Shown here one piece after another: positions 8,766 through 16,602 of a stretch of DNA of 64,000 nucleotides (position 1 is its first letter; each line of letters starts with the position of its first letter). Origin of the DNA: DASTPP01 sp035762175 (GTDB lineage Bacteria; Myxococcota_A; Polyangia; Polyangiales; Polyangiaceae). Made by a program: the position numbers and the translations under genes. The notes beneath the pieces are model-generated. The model was not told the origin of the DNA and did not search any database. It was given only the letters and a program-made list of their open reading frames with translations. The DNA is taken from contig DASTPP010000064.1 of NCBI GenBank assembly GCA_035762175.1, positions 1 through 64,000 of the forward strand. The letters are read 5' to 3'.

Positions 8766-9703
8766 TCGTCGAGCACCAGCCCGATCGAGGCGCGCAGCGC
8801 CCAGTAGGACGAGGCCCGGTCGAAGAGCGGCCGCTCGAAGGGCACGATGGCCGAGATCGCCGGCTGCAGGCGCCGCCCGATGTAGCGCAGGGCCGGCGAG
8901 ACCGCGAAGACGGCGCGGCGCTCGTCGGGGATGTTCGACGCGTTCAAGAAGTACACCTCCCAGAGCTCGAGCCCGATGCCGATGGGCTTCCAGGGGCGGT
9001 AGCCGAAAAAGAGCGTGGTCAGGCTGACCACGCCCGCGCGCGGCACCTCGACCTCGGCGACCAGGCCCTGCAGGTCGAAGGCCTGGCGCAGCTGCAGCGT
9101 CACCGGCCCGTCGATGACCCGGGCGTCGAGGTAGGGCCGCACCGTGATGGTGTTCTCGGCGTAGGTCGCGAACGTCCAGGGGCGCACGACGCGCACGGCC
9201 TCGGCGATGCGCCCCGCCGCCTCGCCCTGCGTGCGCTTGAAGACCGGCAAGACCACGCTGACGCCGCCGCCGTACGCGAGCCCCGCGCGCGAGGCCCAGA
9301 CCGCGCGCGTCCAGAGCTCGGGGTAGCCGGCCACCACCCCCCGCGCCTCGCCCTTCACGAACGACTCGCCGTAGGCCGCCTCGGTCGCCAGCCCCGCGTA
9401 CCAGGTGCGGCGGATCAGCTCGGTCTCGGCCTCGCCCCGCAGGAGCCACACCCCAGCGCGCGACCGGATCGCGCCGCCCTCTTGCGCCCGCGGCCGGATG
9501 CTCGCGACGCTGCTCTCGAGGTTGAACCACGCCCCCCGGTGCGTCAGGTCGGGCAGCGAGGGCGGGGCGAAGGCGTCGGGCAAGAGCGCCGGGTCGCGCG
9601 GGTCGAACCAGCCCTCGAACTGGGTGCGAATTTGCGCGCCCGCCCGGCCCGCCGCGAGCAGGCAGGCCGCCCCGACGAGCGCCGCCCCGAGCCGCTCAAC
9701 CAC
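8732..9703 (-). CDS. Probable outer-membrane beta-barrel protein
   Basis: A 323-residue protein with a signal peptide (hydrophobic LGAALVGAACLLAAG, probable cleavage after AGA-Q). The mature part has alternating hydrophobic and aromatic strands (TWYAGLATEAAYGESF, RPYLDARVIDGPVTLQLRQAF, VSLTTLFFGYRPW) as in an outer-membrane barrel. I recognise no named family. The GTG start at 9703 lies inside the end of lpxC (8-bp overlap), so the two are probably translated from one message. Neighbours lpxC and rseP point to envelope biogenesis. The C-terminal coding tail is tandemly duplicated past the stop. Confidence 0.75.
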   Translation of the reverse strand: MVERLGAALVGAACLLAAGRAGAQIRTQFEGWFDPRDPALLPDAFAPPSLPDLTHRGAWFNLESSVASIRPRAQEGGAIRSRAGVWLLRGEAETELIRRTWYAGLATEAAYGESFVKGEARGVVAGYPELWTRAVWASRAGLAYGGGVSVVLPVFKRTQGEAAGRIAEAVRVVRPWTFATYAENTITVRPYLDARVIDGPVTLQLRQAFDLQGLVAEVEVPRAGVVSLTTLFFGYRPWKPIGIGLELWEVYFLNASNIPDERRAVFAVSPALRYIGRRLQPAISAIVPFERPLFDRASSYWALRASIGLVLDEGAPFFGLAPP

Positions 9704-10553
9704 CGGCCCAGCCCCGGTCGAGCACGAGCGCGCCGCGGGCGAGCGCCTCGCGCACGAAGGCGTGCGTCGCGCCGTGCCCAGGCCGCTCGGCGACGACCCC
9801 GCCGACGGGAGGGCCGCCGTAGAGCGCGAGGTCGCCGATGAGGTCGAGCAGCTTGTGCCGCGCCGGCTCGTCGGCGCTCGCCAGCCAGCAGTCGGGCGCG
9901 AGGCCGTCGCCGGTGAAGACCACGACCGAGGCGGGGTCGACGCCCTGGGCCCGGCCCGAGCGCCAGAGCTGCACCGCCTCGTCGGCGAAGCCGAAGGTGC
10001 GCGCCGGCGCCACGTAGCGGGCGAAGCCCTCGGGGTCGCCGCCCCAATGCGCGCTCTGCCGCCCGATGAGCGGGTGGTTGAACTCGATGAAGACCCGCAC
10101 CGACGTCGCGGGCGCGGGCGCGAGGCGGTAGCGGCTCGCCCCCAGCCGGAAGTCGAAGCGCCGCGCGACGCGCAAGGGCGGCGGGCTCGGCCGCGCGCCG
10201 AGCGCCTTGAGCGCCTCGACGAAGGGCCGCGCGCTGCCGTCGAGCAGCGGCGCCTCGCCCCCCTCGATCTCGACTTCGACCCCCTCGAAGCAGCCGAGCC
10301 CGCCGAGGGCCGCCGCCACGTGCTCGACGAGGTCGACCGCGGGCCCGCCCGCGCCGAGCGTGACGCAGACGCCCCGGTCGGTGCGCGCGAGCTGGAGAGC
10401 GCCGAAGGCCGCCGCGTGCGCCCCGACGCGCAGCGAAGCCGGCCCCCGGCGCCGGCGCAGGGTGAGCGCCGAGGGCCCGCCGTGGTGCAAGGCGCGCCCC
10501 TGCAGGCGCAGGGCGTCGGGGCGCGGCGGCGGGGTCTTGGCGGACGAATGCAA
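9696..10553 (-). CDS. lpxC: UDP-3-O-acyl-N-acetylglucosamine deacetylase LpxC
   Basis: LpxC is the zinc-dependent committed step of lipid A synthesis in the cytoplasm, removing acetate from UDP-3-O-acyl-GlcNAc. The 285-residue sequence has the zinc ligands in the expected places: H78 in VEHVAAAL, H233 and D237 in DEPARHKLLDLIGD, and the catalytic-base motif GHGATH with H264. It also has the LDGSARPF motif near 104-111. At 285 residues it is somewhat shorter than E. coli LpxC (305). The frame opens at TTG 10553; no ATG or GTG is available nearby. It follows rseP by 69 bp and overlaps the outer-membrane protein gene. Confidence 0.93.
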   Translation of the reverse strand: MHSSAKTPPPRPDALRLQGRALHHGGPSALTLRRRRGPASLRVGAHAAAFGALQLARTDRGVCVTLGAGGPAVDLVEHVAAALGGLGCFEGVEVEIEGGEAPLLDGSARPFVEALKALGARPSPPPLRVARRFDFRLGASRYRLAPAPATSVRVFIEFNHPLIGRQSAHWGGDPEGFARYVAPARTFGFADEAVQLWRSGRAQGVDPASVVVFTGDGLAPDCWLASADEPARHKLLDLIGDLALYGGPPVGGVVAERPGHGATHAFVREALARGALVLDRGWAGG

Positions 10554-10622
10554 GGTCGGGCGCCGGGCCGCGGGGCGCGCCTGGCGCCCCGGCGGGGACA
10601 GAGCCGCCGACGCGTCAGGGCG

Positions 10623-11648
10623 TCAACGCTTGCCGAACAGGTCGCCGTAGGTGACGACCACCATCAGGGCGAGCAACATGAAGAAGCCGACCAGGTGCAC
10701 GTGCGCCTCGACCATCGCGTCGGGCCGACGCCGCGTCACCGCTTCGTAGCCCAGAAAGAGCAGCCGCCCGCCGTCGAGCGCGGGGATGGGCAAGAGGTTG
10801 AAGCCGGCCAGGTTCGCCGACAAGAACCCCAAGAAGAAGAGCAGCTCGCCCGTGCCCAGCCGCGCCGCCTTCGCCCCCTCTTTGACGATGGCCGCCGGGC
10901 CCCCGAGCTCGGCCTTCTGCTTGCCCGTGACCCACCTGCCGAGGCCGCGCACCAGATCGGTCACCACCCGCGGCGGCATCAGCACCGCCGCCTTGGCCGC
11001 CTCCGGGAAGGGCACCGGCGCCGGAATGAACCGCACCCCCACCTGCCCGCCGCCGTTCTCGCCCAGCGCCGCCGGCGTCACCGTCAGCGTCTGCCGCGCC
11101 CCCTCGCGCTCGACCACCACCGGCGTCGCCTTGTTGGGGCGCTGCACGATGAGCGTCCGGAATTGCTCCCACGTCTCGACCGCGACGCCGTCGACCTCGA
11201 CCACCTTGTCGCCGTCGCGCATGCCCGCCTGGGCCGCCGGCTGGTCGGGCAGCGGCCGCACCACCGTCGTCGGCTTGCCGTTCAGCAAGATCGACCCGAA
11301 GAAGAACACCGACGCGATGAGGTAGTTCGCCAGCGACCCCGCGACGATCGTCACGATGCGCCCGAACAGGCTCGCGTTCGCGTAGCTGCCCTTGTCGTTG
11401 TCGGGCACGTCTTCGAGCGGGTTCATGCCCGCGATCTGCACGTACGCGAAGAAGGGCAGCGCCCCGATCTGGAACGTCGTCGGGCTGTTCTTCGGCTTGA
11501 AGCGCCAGAGCACCGGCGCCATGCCCAGGCTGAACTTGGTCACCCGCATGCCGAAGGCCCGCGCCGCCAAGTAGTGGCCGGTCTCGTGCACGACCATCAG
11601 GATGCCCAGACCGAAAATGGCGGCGAGGATGGAGAAGAAATTGGTCAT
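10623..11648 (-). CDS. rseP: Site-2 intramembrane protease, RseP/M50 family
   Basis: A 341-residue zinc metalloprotease of the inner membrane. HETGH (residues 21-25) in the first membrane helix gives two zinc ligands, and NLLPIPALDGGR (about 284-295) supplies the third, Asp. A PDZ domain lies between (about 130-210, AAQAGMRDGDKVVEVDGV). Four hydrophobic segments fit RseP topology. RseP-type enzymes cut anti-sigma factors and clear signal-peptide remnants. The start is ATG 11648: the open frame extends upstream to 11837 but that stretch is Arg/Gly-rich and not conserved. The gene leads into lpxC, a pairing of envelope stress and lipid A functions seen in other bacteria. Confidence 0.93.
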   Translation of the reverse strand: MTNFFSILAAIFGLGILMVVHETGHYLAARAFGMRVTKFSLGMAPVLWRFKPKNSPTTFQIGALPFFAYVQIAGMNPLEDVPDNDKGSYANASLFGRIVTIVAGSLANYLIASVFFFGSILLNGKPTTVVRPLPDQPAAQAGMRDGDKVVEVDGVAVETWEQFRTLIVQRPNKATPVVVEREGARQTLTVTPAALGENGGGQVGVRFIPAPVPFPEAAKAAVLMPPRVVTDLVRGLGRWVTGKQKAELGGPAAIVKEGAKAARLGTGELLFFLGFLSANLAGFNLLPIPALDGGRLLFLGYEAVTRRRPDAMVEAHVHLVGFFMLLALMVVVTYGDLFGKR

Positions 11649-11970
11649 CCGAGCACCCCAGTCTAACGCGACCCCCGGGCCGGCGCACCGAAGGCACGCG
11701 CCCGCCGGCCCTATTTTCACGCCCCGAGCACGCCCCGCGTCAAGCCGGGGCCGCCCGCCGCAGAGCTCACGCCCCCGCCCACGACGGCCCCCACGTTCTC
11801 GGCAAAACATGGCCCTTTCGCGGCACTTACCCCGCACGCCCCCTGCCCTGTACGCCCGAGTAGGCCCGCTTGCTTATGTAACCAAAGGTGTGCAACCAGA
11901 TCGCAGCGGCCTGGCGAGATTGCCGACCGAACGATGCCCCGCCCGGGCAAGGCGGCCGGGCGCCCGGCCC
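11649..11970. other. Noncoding gap upstream of rseP
   Basis: No gene is visible. An AT-richer patch at 11868-11905 (minus strand TTGCAC, TTACATAAG) may hold the rseP promoter, but the spacing does not fit a standard -35/-10 pair. The rest is GC-rich with no clear repeat. Confidence 0.4.
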
Positions 11971-12732
11971 TCACGCCCCGAAGAGCCTGGCTTCGGCCTC
12001 GCGCACGAGGGCGGCGAGGCGCCCCGCCCAGGCCTCGACGCCCGCCGGCTCGCCGATCTCATCTTGGCGGATCTCGAAGAGCACATGCGGTATGCCCCGC
12101 CGCTCGCCGTGCACGGGGATGGTGAAGTCGCCGCCGTCGGTGACGCGGTAGGGCTCGTTGTCGCCGACGACCATGCCGGGCTCGCGGGCGAGCGCCTCGC
12201 GGAAGAGGTCGGCGAGGCGGCGGTCGCGGTTGTAGAGCAGGCCCGCGCGCCAGGGCCGCGCCTGGCCGAGCAGGCTGGGGGTGAAGCTATGGACGGCGAT
12301 GAGGCAGGTCGGCCACCCCTCGGCGGCGCGCCGGTCGAGCAGGGCCTCGACGGCGTTGTGGTAGGGCCAGAAGAGCGCCTCGGCGCGCTCGGCGGCCGAG
12401 GCCGGGTCGAGGCCGCGATTACCGGGCACCTCGACGCCGCCGGTCATCTCGGGAATGGACGTCGGCGAGCCCGGGGGCCGGTTGCAGTCGATGGCGAGGC
12501 GCGAGTAGCCCGAGAGCACGAGGGGGGCGTCAACGAGCGCGGCGAGGCGCCGGGCGACGAGCGCGGCGCCGATGTCCCAGCCGATGTGCGTGAACCGGTC
12601 GGCCTCGGAGACGCCGAGATCGCCGAGCCTTCGCGGCAGCCTGGGCGAGGCGTGATCGCAGGTCAGCACGGTGCGGGCGCGGCCGCCGCCGTTGACGAGC
12701 TCGAAGGAGGGGGGCTCGTCGGGCGCGAGCAC
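11971..12732 (-). CDS. N-formylglutamate amidohydrolase family protein
   Basis: A 253-residue cytosolic protein of the FGase family. It shows LTCDHASPRLP (about 23-33), LGDLGVSEADRFTHIGWDIG, the YSRLAIDCNRPP block (about 95-106), EMTGGVEVPGN and VHSFTPSL. Family members hydrolyse N-formylglutamate at the end of histidine degradation, but many homologues sit away from hut genes and have no proven substrate; no hut gene is in this window. Translation probably starts at GTG 12732, one base from the stop of the upstream esterase gene, so the two are likely co-expressed. Confidence 0.85.
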   Translation of the reverse strand: MLAPDEPPSFELVNGGGRARTVLTCDHASPRLPRRLGDLGVSEADRFTHIGWDIGAALVARRLAALVDAPLVLSGYSRLAIDCNRPPGSPTSIPEMTGGVEVPGNRGLDPASAAERAEALFWPYHNAVEALLDRRAAEGWPTCLIAVHSFTPSLLGQARPWRAGLLYNRDRRLADLFREALAREPGMVVGDNEPYRVTDGGDFTIPVHGERRGIPHVLFEIRQDEIGEPAGVEAWAGRLAALVREAEARLFGA

Positions 12733-12733
12733 G

Positions 12734-13492
12734 CTACTGCCCCGCGACGAGCCAGCGCAGGGGCTTGCGATAGAAGGTGCGCATTCGGTCGGCGGGCACC
12801 TCGTGGCCGATGTCTTCGGGCGTCCAGATGCGCACGCGCACGTTGGCCTTCTCGAGCTCGTCGTAGACGCGGCGGGTGTTGTTGACGACGCCGTCTTTCT
12901 CGCCCGTCAGGAGGTAGACGCGGCGCAGCTTGGGCTGGGCCTTCTTCAGCTCGGCGACGCCGGCGAGGCCCCAATAGGTGTCGTTGGCCGCGAGAATGAG
13001 CCAGCGGTTGAAGACCTCGGGCTCGCGCACGCCGATGTTCATGGCGGCGAGCGCCCCCTCGCTGAAGCCGATGAGCGTGTGGCCGCGCTCGCGCACGCGG
13101 CGGCCGAACTTGGCCCGGAGCGCGGCGAGCGAGGCGTCGACGGTGCGCTTGGCGGAGGGCCAGCTGTTGTTCCAGCCGCGGCCGCCGCCGCGGGGCTCGG
13201 GCCCCGAGGGGCAGAGCAGCCAGCCGTGGTCGCGGGCGACGCGGGCCCACTTGCGGCAGTCGGCCTCGGGGTTGCCGCTGCGGCCGTGCAGCCAGACGAC
13301 GACGGGCTGGTGCGCCTTGCGCGTCTTGGGCGGGTAGAAGTAGGCCGGCGCCTGCCCCGGCACCTCGAGCAGGCTGGGGGGGCCGAGGTTGTTGGTCGGG
13401 TTGTTGGCGGCCCGGGCGCTCGGGGCGAAGAGCACGAACGCCCCCAGCCAGGCGGCCAAAAACGCGAGGGGCCAGCGGCGGGCGACGAGCAC
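12734..13492 (-). CDS. Exported alpha/beta-hydrolase (esterase-like)
   Basis: A 252-residue protein with a clear signal peptide (WPLAFLAAWLGAFVLF, cleavage near SARA-A). The body is an alpha/beta-hydrolase: oxyanion region VVWLHGRSG, nucleophile elbow GFSEGALAA (Ser about 147), acidic residue near TGEKDGVV and His in DIGHEVP. The closest style is phospholipase/carboxylesterase or dienelactone hydrolase. It acts in the periplasm or outside the cell; the substrate is unknown. The start is GTG 13492. It lies directly upstream of the N-formylglutamate amidohydrolase-like gene. Confidence 0.85.
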   Translation of the reverse strand: MLVARRWPLAFLAAWLGAFVLFAPSARAANNPTNNLGPPSLLEVPGQAPAYFYPPKTRKAHQPVVVWLHGRSGNPEADCRKWARVARDHGWLLCPSGPEPRGGGRGWNNSWPSAKRTVDASLAALRAKFGRRVRERGHTLIGFSEGALAAMNIGVREPEVFNRWLILAANDTYWGLAGVAELKKAQPKLRRVYLLTGEKDGVVNNTRRVYDELEKANVRVRIWTPEDIGHEVPADRMRTFYRKPLRWLVAGQ

Positions 13493-13606
13493 GACCCCAC
13501 CCCTCTACCCCAATCCGAGCCGAAAGGGCAATCTTCTCGCCCCTTTGGGCGCTTTTGACCTCGACGGGCCGCCCCGGGTGCGTTACGTAAGGGGTCGCAG
13601 TTGGTG

Positions 13607-13688
13607 CGGGCCTCCCGACCACGAACCGCAAACCCCGCCAGGGCCTGACGGCAGCAACGGTACGCGGCAAAGGGTGTGGGGGGCCTTT
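13607..13688 (+). ncRNA. ffs: Small signal recognition particle RNA (4.5S type)
   Basis: The SRP domain IV signature is present: the asymmetric internal loop CAGG opposite AGCA flanks a GCC/GGC stem (13638-13657) capped by the tetraloop TGAC, embedded in CCCCG...CGGTA. Outer arms GGCCTCCC (13609-13616) and GGGGGGCC pair to close a rod-shaped hairpin of about 80 nt, the size of bacterial small SRP RNA. The RNA binds Ffh and targets membrane proteins. The tetraloop is of the URRC class rather than the common GGAA. A TTGACC box at 13555-13560 may be the -35; no convincing -10 was seen. The inverted-repeat element begins 12 bp downstream. Confidence 0.87.
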
Positions 13689-13699
13689 CCTATTTTGTA

Positions 13700-13903
13700 C
13701 CCCGCACTGAAGTGCGGGGCACGGGGTAACCCGCGCGAACGGAGAGCAAAGCCCACCCCTGGTTGGGGGTGGGCTCAATCGCCGCGAGCCGCTGGCGCGC
13801 GCTCGCCCGGGGCCGAAGCCCGCGCGAGCCCGGCCCCAACGGCGGCCGGGCTTTGCTCTCCGTACGAGGGGGTTACCCCGTGCCCCTGACTTCAGTCAGG
13901 GGC
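13700..13903. repeat. Long inverted-repeat element, copy B (REPIN/PATE-like)
   Basis: Terminal hairpins are 13700-13719 (arms CCCCGCAC, loop TGAA) and 13882-13903 (arms GCCCCTGAC, loop TTCA). Between them 13719-13753 and 13846-13880 are near-perfect inverted repeats (GCACGGGGTAAC and CGGAGAGCAAAGCCC on one arm), so the whole 204 bp could fold into one long stem. A third hairpin lies at 13751-13774. The centre is homologous to the element at 3174-3416. Its right hairpin ends 3 bp from the stop of the Lon-like gene, and its left end follows the SRP RNA, so it may serve as a terminator for both. Confidence 0.85.
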
Positions 13904-13906
13904 GCC

Positions 13907-14662
13907 TCAGTTGACAACCTTGGTGCCCCGCTTGGCGATCGCCGAGTGCTGCAGGGCGAGCACGTCGAGGGTGCGGCGCACGCGCTCGCGCGGGTCGAGC
14001 GTCTCGAGCAGCTCTTGACGGACGCCGGCGTCGAGCACGAGGTGCTGGGCGACCAGGTTCGAGGCGAGCGAGCCCGGCAGGTTCGGCGGCAGCTGAAAGT
14101 CGAAGGCCGAGTTCTGCGCGCGAATCGTCGCCGTGAACGAGCCGACCAGCGAGAGCAGGGCGAGCAGATCGTGCTCGGGCGGCTCTTCGCCCTCGTCGGG
14201 CACGATCACGGCCTCGGCGCGCCGGAAGGGCGGCACGAAGGGCAGCTCGCGCAGGCGCACCCGCGCCTCGCCCCGCAGCAAGATGTTGAAGCGCCCGTCG
14301 GGCAGCTCGGCCGCCTCGACGATGACCCCCGCGCCCGCGACCTGCGCGATCGCCGGCAGCTCGCGCCCCGACATCGGGTCGCGCTCGGAGCGCGGCGGCG
14401 GCTCGGAGAGCGGCGAGCGCTCGGAGCGCGGCGCCCGCTCGAAGCGCGGATCGGTGACGAGCACCACGGCGAGCGCCTTGTGCGTCGCCAGGCTGTGCTT
14501 GGCCATGGCCCGGTAGCGCGGCTCGAACACGTGCAGGGGCAAGAGCGCCCCCGGAAAGAGCACCGTGTGCGGCAGCGGAAAGAGGGGCAAGTCGGCGAGG
14601 GCCTGGGGGGGCAGGTCGGGGCGAGGCATGGGTGCGGGGCGCCGGTCGGGCGGCGGCAGCAT
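13907..14662 (-). CDS. Lon N-terminal (LON substrate-binding) domain protein
   Basis: A 251-residue stand-alone Lon-N domain protein without the AAA and protease parts. LPLFPLPHTVLFPGALLPLHVFEPRYRAM in the N-terminal third (first Leu about residue 25) is the family hallmark. Residues about 75-100 hold an inserted Arg/Ser/Pro repeat (RSERSPLSEPPPRSERDP), encoded by near-repeats of GCGCTCGGAGCG. The C-terminal half is helical. Such proteins are widespread; a chaperone or peptide-binding role is assumed. ATG 14662 is used; an in-frame ATG at 14629 would remove a Pro/Arg-rich leader and is equally possible. The gene ends against the hairpin of the inverted-repeat element. Confidence 0.85.
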   Translation of the reverse strand: MLPPPDRRPAPMPRPDLPPQALADLPLFPLPHTVLFPGALLPLHVFEPRYRAMAKHSLATHKALAVVLVTDPRFERAPRSERSPLSEPPPRSERDPMSGRELPAIAQVAGAGVIVEAAELPDGRFNILLRGEARVRLRELPFVPPFRRAEAVIVPDEGEEPPEHDLLALLSLVGSFTATIRAQNSAFDFQLPPNLPGSLASNLVAQHLVLDAGVRQELLETLDPRERVRRTLDVLALQHSAIAKRGTKVVN

Positions 14663-14665
14663 CGT

Positions 14666-16060
14666 TCATATTTTCGCCAGCGTCGACCCGACTTTCGGGG
14701 GCGCCCGGGTCGCGCGGGCGTCGGCCTCGGCTCCGACTTCGGGCTCCCGAACTTGGCCCGCCGCCGGGGCCCGCGGGCCCTTCAGGGGCCGAACATGTCG
14801 ATCGCCGCGCCGTGCAGCGCGTCGGGCGCGTCGAGGGCCAAATACGCGAGGAACGAGGCGACGTCGCCGGGGCCCATCTGCGGGGCGTAGGGGCTGCCGC
14901 GCAGCATGTCGGTGTCGACCGAGCCGGGGTTGAGCGCCATCGCCTGCACGCCCGTGCCGCGCAGCTCTTCGGCGAGGCTCTTGACGAGGCCGACGACGCC
15001 CCACTTCGAGGCGTTGTAGGCCGAGGCCCCGGCGGTGCCGAGCGTGGCCGAGATGCTGGCGACGGCCAGAAAGCGCCCCTGGCGGGCCGCGAGCATGGGG
15101 CCCAGGAAGGCGCGCGCGGTCAGGAAGGTGCCGCGCAGGTTGACGGCCACGACGCGGTCGAAGTCGGCGGCGGCGAGCTCGTGCACCGCGCCCCGCCGGA
15201 CGATGCCGGCGTTGGCCACCACCGCCCGCGGCGCCCCCCCGCCCCAGGCGAGCGCCGCCGCGGCCGCCCGGGCGATCTCGGCCTCGTCGGCCACGTCGCA
15301 GGGCAGCGCGAGCGCCCGCACCCCGGGCGCCTCGCACGCGGACGCCGCCTCGGCGAGCCGCCCGCCGTCGGTCGCGAGCAAGGCGACGTCGAGGCCGCGC
15401 GCCGCGAGCGCGCGGGCCGCCTCGAGCCCGATGCCGCGCGAGGCGCCCGTGACGACGGCGTAAGGGCGGGGCGGAGACACCGGCGAGCAGCGAGGCGGCG
15501 AAGGGCGCGTAGGCGCCGCCCGGGCCGAGCGAGCCCGCCGCGTTGGTGGTCTCGACCCACGCGCGCTTGCGCTCGCCCCGGCAGGACAGGCACGCGTGCC
15601 GCAGGCGCAGGTGGCAGAGCGCGCCCTCGGCCCCGAGCGCCTCGCCGAGCGTGCGCACGACCGAGGTGCCGACCTCTTCTTGCAAGAGCAGGCGGTGGGC
15701 GAAGGCGTCGACCAGGCGCGCGAGCGCGCCGATGCCGACGAGGCGGGCGCCCGGCACGTACGCGACCGTGGCGAGGCCGTGGGCGGGCATCAGGTGGTGC
15801 GGGCACATCAGCGAGGTCTCGCTGTCGCGCAGCACCACCACCTGCGCCGTGGCGCCCGGCGACAGCGGGGACGATTCGGCCCGCACGAGCTCGGCCGGAT
15901 CGACCCGGTAGCCCCCAAGGATCTCGTCGGCCCAGGCCTCGGCCACGCGGCGGCCGGTGCCGGCGAGCGCGGGCTCGGCCGAGGGGTCGCGCCCGAGCGC
16001 GCGCAAGAAGTCGTCGATGGCGCGGGCCGCGGCCGCGCGGTCAATGCCCTTAGTGCCCAT
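14666..16060 (-). CDS. folE: GTP cyclohydrolase I (FolE) with read-through C-terminal frame
   Basis: FolE converts GTP to dihydroneopterin triphosphate, the first step to folate and other pterins. Residues 1-195 are a normal-length FolE: zinc ligands C86 in CPHHLMP, H88/H89 and C157 in RHACLSCRGE; VGIGALARLVDAFAHRLLLQE is the conserved core helix. The motif is CPHH rather than the common CEHH. No stop occurs where FolE should end (about 15480). The frame stays open for another 270 codons to 14666, reading the SDR gene out of phase as Arg-rich sequence. Only 15478-16060 is supported as FolE; the rest is probably not conserved protein. Possible causes are a lost stop, a frameshift, or an intended FolE-SDR fusion shifted by one base. 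Confidence 0.8.
   Translation of the reverse strand: MGTKGIDRAAAARAIDDFLRALGRDPSAEPALAGTGRRVAEAWADEILGGYRVDPAELVRAESSPLSPGATAQVVVLRDSETSLMCPHHLMPAHGLATVAYVPGARLVGIGALARLVDAFAHRLLLQEEVGTSVVRTLGEALGAEGALCHLRLRHACLSCRGERKRAWVETTNAAGSLGPGGAYAPFAASLLAGVSAPPLRRRHGRLARHRARGGPRARGARPRRRLARDRRRAARRGGVRVRGARGAGARAALRRGRRGRDRPGGRGGARLGRGGAAGGGGQRRHRPAGRGARARRRRLRPRRGRQPARHLPDRARLPGPHARGPPGALSGRRQHLGHARHRRGLGLQRLEVGRRRPRQEPRRRAARHGRAGDGAQPRLGRHRHAARQPLRPADGPRRRRLVPRVFGPRRARRAARRGDRHVRPLKGPRAPAAGQVREPEVGAEADARATRAPPKVGSTLAKI
14782..15480 (-). CDS. Short-chain dehydrogenase/reductase
   Basis: A 232-residue classical SDR. The cofactor motif TGASRGIG is at 11-18, NAG in the central strand at about 89-91, catalytic Ser in ASISATLG and the YNASK motif near 148. 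The Arg/Ser around TGASR suggests NADP(H). The substrate is unknown; because the gene begins inside the end of folE, a pterin or folate-related reductase (FolM-like) is an attractive but unproven guess. The start is GTG 15480. Codon positions confirm this as the true frame here, although the folE frame stays open across the entire gene. Confidence 0.85.
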   Translation of the reverse strand: MSPPRPYAVVTGASRGIGLEAARALAARGLDVALLATDGGRLAEAASACEAPGVRALALPCDVADEAEIARAAAAALAWGGGAPRAVVANAGIVRRGAVHELAAADFDRVVAVNLRGTFLTARAFLGPMLAARQGRFLAVASISATLGTAGASAYNASKWGVVGLVKSLAEELRGTGVQAMALNPGSVDTDMLRGSPYAPQMGPGDVASFLAYLALDAPDALHGAAIDMFGP

Positions 16061-16155
16061 GGTCGGTGGGGTAGTGCATGTTCTGCGCCTTGCCCCGGCG
16101 AGCCCGAGACCGCGCGTGATCGGTGAGGGCCGCGCCGGCCGCCCGAACGGGCGCC

Positions 16156-16602
16156 CTAGCTCAGCAGCTTGTGGCGAGCGGGCCCGGCGGCCCCAAGGGG
16201 TTTACGCCCCGCCAGGCCTTCGTCAAGCCCGTGGTAGTAGGCGATGGCCTCTTCGCCGAAGCGCCAGCAGAGCCAGACGGGCTCGCCCTCGAGCCGGCAG
16301 TAGAAGTCGACCAGGCCGGTGCGCGGGTCTTTCACCACCGCCCCGGTGCGTTGCACCTCGGCCCAGCCCTCTTCGAAGCGGCCGATGAGGTCGCGCACCT
16401 TGCCCTTCATCTCCGAGACCTCGGGGCCGTCGCCCGGCCGCGGCTCGAACTCGCGCGGCAGCACGCCGGTGCTCTTGTGCAGGCGCTCGAGCTCGCGCTC
16501 GAGCTCTTCGAGCACGAGCATCTGCCGCGAAACGATGCGGTGCAGCGTGGGCACCAGCGCGTTCGCCTCGTCGACGGTGAACTCGCGCGGCTCGTCGCTC
16601 AT
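16156..16602 (-). CDS. DUF2203 family protein
   Basis: A 148-residue cytosolic protein. It has the DUF2203 pattern: FTVDEANALVPTL near the N-terminus, a helical coiled segment (LVLEELERELERL), KGKVRDLIGRFEEGW, then GAVVKDPRTGLVDFYCRLEGEPVWLCWRFGEEAI. The function of the family is unknown. The start ATG 16602 overlaps the stop of the MerR gene (ATGA), so the pair is translationally coupled and the regulator may control its own small operon. Confidence 0.88.
   Translation of the reverse strand: MSDEPREFTVDEANALVPTLHRIVSRQMLVLEELERELERLHKSTGVLPREFEPRPGDGPEVSEMKGKVRDLIGRFEEGWAEVQRTGAVVKDPRTGLVDFYCRLEGEPVWLCWRFGEEAIAYYHGLDEGLAGRKPLGAAGPARHKLLS

Noticed and set aside
11649..11837. N-terminal extension of RseP
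   Set aside because: Arg/Gly-rich, no conserved motif, and the HETGH helix normally lies near the N-terminus, as it does from ATG 11648.
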